Below are positions 3,631 to 5,705 of a DNA stretch of 5,705 bases, one piece after another; the first letter of the stretch is position 1; each line of letters opens with the position of its first letter. The position numbers and the translations under genes were made by a program. The notes beneath the pieces are model-generated. The model saw only the letters and a list, made by a program, of their open reading frames with translations. It was not told where the DNA came from and ran no database searches. Origin of the DNA: Candidatus Cloacimonadota bacterium (lineage in GTDB: Bacteria > Cloacimonadota > Cloacimonadia > JGIOTU-2); the NCBI GenBank assembly GCA_014384665.1, contig JACNFI010000085.1, positions 1 through 5,705 on the forward strand. The letters are read 5' to 3'.

Positions 3631-5705
3631 TTATCGCATCAAAACCATCTTCTTTATGAATGTCTTATCCTTAGTAGATAATCTATAGAAATAGATGCCT
3701 GAACTCATACCTTCAGTATCCCATTCAATATGCTTTCTACCTGCTGTCTCAACTCCATTTACAAGCTCTTTTACAAGTTGTCCTCTTACATTATAAATTT
3801 GAATATTAACATAAGTATCTTGGGGTAAATCATATCTAATAAGAGTTGTTCTACTAAATGGATTCGGATAGTTTTGATAGAGTGCAAACTTATCTGGAAG
3901 GGCTTGAACTACATTCACTTCTAATCTTCGGGTAACTACTTCATTACCTTCTGAATCTCCTATCTGGAATCCTCCGGATGCTTCTGTCTCATTCACATCA
4001 AACTTGGTGAAATATATTTCTGAACTGCTACCTTCATCTCCTATTACATCAAACTCTATAAATGCTACTACTCCTGATTCTGATACTAAATCACGCAGAG
4101 CATAAATGACCATTGTGCCTTGTCCAGGTTCTTCAAGATTAGTTTCTACTCCATAATCTTTGTTATTAAGTATTCCTTCATTTAGACTTAATCCTGTTAA
4201 TTGTAATACTTCTGGATTAAACGCGATTTCAATATCAATTCCTTCAATGTCTGTTATATTTTCTATTACTATTGGAATTTTCAGGATAGAGTTTATGTTT
4301 ATATCCAATTCAATTGCTTCAAATGATTCAGAAGTAAGGACTACTCTACTATCTGGAGACCAGTTACCTGATACATCTCCAAGTCTTATTCCAATGAAAT
4401 CCTCTTCTGTTAAGTCCAAATTTAGAGGAGAATATTCTCTTGTATTTTCATAAACTATCGGAGGCCAATAGTTACATTCAGGAATAGGTTCTGGTGTAAA
4501 TACCCATTCAATCCCATCATCATTTAATTCAGTAATTAAACCAGCTATATATCTTGCTACTCTGGAAGCATCCATTCCACTAATATAGCCATTCATAGAG
4601 ACATCTCCTGCTATTATTTCAAGACAATCAAATGAATATAATCCAGCCGCATATCTCGCTATTCGGGAAGCATCAGTTCCGCTTAATCCACCAAGGTTAT
4701 CAGCTTTTGATGGAGTTGATATATAACTTCCACTGGGAATATCATTGAAAAGATAATCTCCATTTGTTGTAGTTGTAGTGGAATAAGTTCCACTTTCAGT
4801 AAGAGTCACTGAAGTATTTTGAACAGGGTCAGCATTACTATAATAGCCAACATATCCAGAAATGTCGAAATATCCAGACCCAATAACATCTATTGTAGTA
4901 ATATATGGGATCTTGTTATAGGCAGTAACAGTTATGGTCATAACACCAGGTTCAAATAAATCTTCAATCAATTCTACAGTAACATAACCATTTTCGTCAG
5001 TATAGCCATATCCGTAGAGTAAGTCATTCATATATAAGCCAACCAATGCACCTTGCACACCAACAACTTCAACATCATAAGTTGTTGAGCCAATTAGAAT
5101 TATTGGATTGTGTTCAACTGTCATCTGAGTTGGTATATCAGTTCTGACCTGTAAAGATGGGTCTCCAAAAAGTGTCCAATGCTCAAATACATCAGGCCCC
5201 TCAATGGGGCATACATCCATCATAAACATTGAACCATTAAAACATAAGCCCCCATAGGTATTCTTCTCTTCATGAACTAACAGCATATTAGCTTCATATT
5301 CAGCAGGCATTGGAGGTTCCCAGGGCTGACCTATTGTTGAAGCATACATACCAATTGCTCCTGTTGGTTCACCAGTTGAACTGTTTGTAGCTCGCAACCA
5401 GGCTTCTGCAAAACAAGTTGTATTTTGAAACTGCCCATTAAGACAGGCAACAGTGATTATAAATGGCAACATATTGTCATTTACCAGAGCATTAACATTA
5501 CTATTTGAAAAACCAGTTGTTCCCCAGGATGTAGTAGAACCATGTCCACAATAATTAACAGTGCTTCTTCCATCGTTAATCGCTGTAGTAACCTGACTTG
5601 CATACGCTCCTGGGTCATAAATCTGGTCAACTTCTGTATAAGTATAAGCTAAAAGAGAGTCACGAATTATACCCATCATTACATAATCAGCCCAATCATT
5701 CCAGC
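3631..5705 (-). CDS. Gingipain-like cysteine peptidase (family C25) with dockerin, cohesin-like and T9SS sorting domains (5' end beyond window)
   Basis: The frame is open from the window edge (690 complete codons, first complete codon at 5703-5701) to TAA at 3633-3631. The first internal Met (5679) is not the start, because coding continues upstream as WNDWADYV into the catalytic domain. Numbering from the first complete codon: the peptidase C25 domain runs to about 188, with catalytic His54 in NYCGHGS and Cys87 in VACLNGQF, 33 residues apart as in P. gingivalis gingipains. CFAEAWLRA, ASTIGQPW and WTLFGDPSLQVRT are further family motifs. Then come a C25-type C-terminal Ig domain (about 190-275), a carboxypeptidase-regulatory-like sandwich (280-330), a dockerin-like pair (333-389), a cohesin-like domain (about 453-594) and a T9SS type A sorting tail (603-690). 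It is inferred to be exported through the outer membrane and attached to the cell surface or released, cleaving proteins. The signal peptide, propeptide and start of the catalytic domain lie outside the window. Confidence 0.94.
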   Translation of the reverse strand, partial: WNDWADYVMMGIIRDSLLAYTYTEVDQIYDPGAYASQVTTAINDGRSTVNYCGHGSTTSWGTTGFSNSNVNALVNDNMLPFIITVACLNGQFQNTTCFAEAWLRATNSSTGEPTGAIGMYASTIGQPWEPPMPAEYEANMLLVHEEKNTYGGLCFNGSMFMMDVCPIEGPDVFEHWTLFGDPSLQVRTDIPTQMTVEHNPIILIGSTTYDVEVVGVQGALVGLYMNDLLYGYGYTDENGYVTVELIEDLFEPGVMTITVTAYNKIPYITTIDVIGSGYFDISGYVGYYSNADPVQNTSVTLTESGTYSTTTTTNGDYLFNDIPSGSYISTPSKADNLGGLSGTDASRIARYAAGLYSFDCLEIIAGDVSMNGYISGMDASRVARYIAGLITELNDDGIEWVFTPEPIPECNYWPPIVYENTREYSPLNLDLTEEDFIGIRLGDVSGNWSPDSRVVLTSESFEAIELDININSILKIPIVIENITDIEGIDIEIAFNPEVLQLTGLSLNEGILNNKDYGVETNLEEPGQGTMVIYALRDLVSESGVVAFIEFDVIGDEGSSSEIYFTKFDVNETEASGGFQIGDSEGNEVVTRRLEVNVVQALPDKFALYQNYPNPFSRTTLIRYDLPQDTYVNIQIYNVRGQLVKELVNGVETAGRKHIEWDTEGMSSGIYFYRLSTKDKTFIKKMVLMR
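3634..3897 (-). other. T9SS type A C-terminal sorting domain of the peptidase gene
   Basis: Residues 603-690 of the peptidase read LPDKFALYQNYPNPF, then TTLIRYDLP, VNIQIYNVRGQLVKEL, HIEWDTEGMSSGIYFYRL and a basic end, KKMVLMR. This is the usual Por_Secre_tail layout (TIGR04183-like), which directs proteins through the type IX system and is normally removed on export. An Arg-Arg pair (592-593) sits about ten residues ahead of it, at the junction with the cohesin-like domain. Confidence 0.93.
3922..4347 (-). other. Cohesin-like domain of the peptidase gene (complete)
   Basis: Residues about 453-594 show the cohesin pattern: ILKIPIVIENITDIEGIDIE, then AFNPEVLQLTG, GILN, a G-TMVIYAL strand, SESGVVAFIEFDVIG and a final NE-containing strand. 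Known cohesins bind dockerins. An unrelated Ig-like or adhesin sandwich with similar strand order remains possible, since the dockerin-contacting face cannot be judged by eye. Confidence 0.75.
4210..4866 (-). repeat. Shared 3' cassette, copy in the peptidase gene
   Basis: This is the partner of 1-657 (offset 4209, same strand, same reading frame, no gaps). The encoded 219 residues are about 79% identical, rising to about 86% from ISTPSKAD onward. The peptidase copy continues into the rest of the cohesin-like domain and the T9SS tail, which predicts the unseen end of the downstream gene. Confidence 0.96.
4537..4707 (-). other. Dockerin-like domain of the peptidase gene
   Basis: Residues 333-389 hold two half-repeats ending in TDASRIARYAAGL and MDASRVARYIAGL. 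The second has a clear calcium-loop pattern, D-V-S-M-N-G-Y-I-S-G-M-D (Asp at 1, Ser at 3, Asn at 5, Asp at 12). The first loop has lost Asp at position 1 and carries Leu at position 5, so it probably binds calcium weakly or not at all. A GDVSGNW motif about 45 residues later is a usual companion of FCB-group dockerin-like domains. Confidence 0.82.
5140..5705 (-). other. C25 catalytic domain segment (C-terminal part) of the peptidase gene
   Basis: Catalytic His54 is coded at 5542-5544 and Cys87 at 5443-5445. Aligned from memory without gaps to the P. gingivalis Arg-gingipain segment, YDPG, NY-GHGS, WGT, LPFI, VAC-NG-F and CFAEA all match. Asp6 (5686-5688) falls 48 residues before the His, as Asp163 does before His211 in RgpB. 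Trp128 lies in ASTIGQPWEPPM, 41 residues after the Cys and in the same motif as RgpB Trp284. These two residues line the Arg-selecting S1 pocket in RgpB, so Arg preference is inferred, not shown. Confidence 0.88.

Noticed and set aside
4160..4453. Plus-strand ORF of 97 codons
   Set aside because: It lies antisense within the cohesin-coding part of the peptidase gene, which has clear domain content. It has no ribosome binding site or recognisable product.
3631..5679. Peptidase gene starting at the Met at 5679
   Set aside because: The frame is open to the window edge, and the upstream codons (WNDWADYV) continue the C25 domain. A start there would remove most of the catalytic domain and the signal peptide.

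Overview
The window is AT-rich and holds two long genes, both read on the minus strand and both cut by a window edge. The upstream gene (3631-5705, N-terminus missing) encodes a gingipain-type cysteine peptidase (family C25). It is followed by an Ig-like domain, a carboxypeptidase-regulatory-like beta-sandwich, a dockerin-like domain, a cohesin-like domain and a type IX secretion (T9SS) sorting tail. The downstream gene (1-3309, C-terminus missing) encodes an exported protein: a signal peptide, a five-repeat beta-propeller, two HYDIN/ASH-like Ig domains, eight FG-GAP/PQQ-like propeller repeats, then the same regulatory-like, dockerin and cohesin series, cut off inside the cohesin. This downstream frame stays open for 1103 codons, from a start with a good ribosome binding site to base 1.

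The T9SS tail (QNYPNPF, then IYNVRGQLVKEL and GIYFYRL) places the source in the Fibrobacteres-Chlorobi-Bacteroidetes superphylum. The YPNPF form, AT-rich DNA and giant modular secreted proteins with dockerin/cohesin modules resemble Cloacimonadota, Marinimicrobia, Ignavibacteria or Caldithrix-like lineages more than classical Bacteroidetes. This placement is an inference from sequence style, not a phylogenetic result.

Layout: 1-3309, downstream exported propeller protein; 3310-3630, a 321-base intergenic region; 3631-5705, the peptidase. The intergenic region carries a compact palindromic element: two ATTCCC-type hairpins nested in larger inverted repeats, bounded by 11-base inverted repeats and by a 14-base direct repeat. 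It also carries a separate inverted repeat closer to the peptidase gene. No RNA gene, CRISPR array or transposase is seen.

The most notable feature is that the two neighbouring genes, unrelated at their N-termini, share an ungapped 657-base 3' cassette (1-657 and 4210-4866). By hand count it is about 85% identical in DNA and about 79% in protein. It carries a dockerin-like and a cohesin-like domain in the same polypeptide. A reasonable hypothesis is a T9SS-exported, cell-surface assembly in which a peptidase and a propeller/adhesin protein can join each other, or self-polymerise, through dockerin-cohesin contacts.
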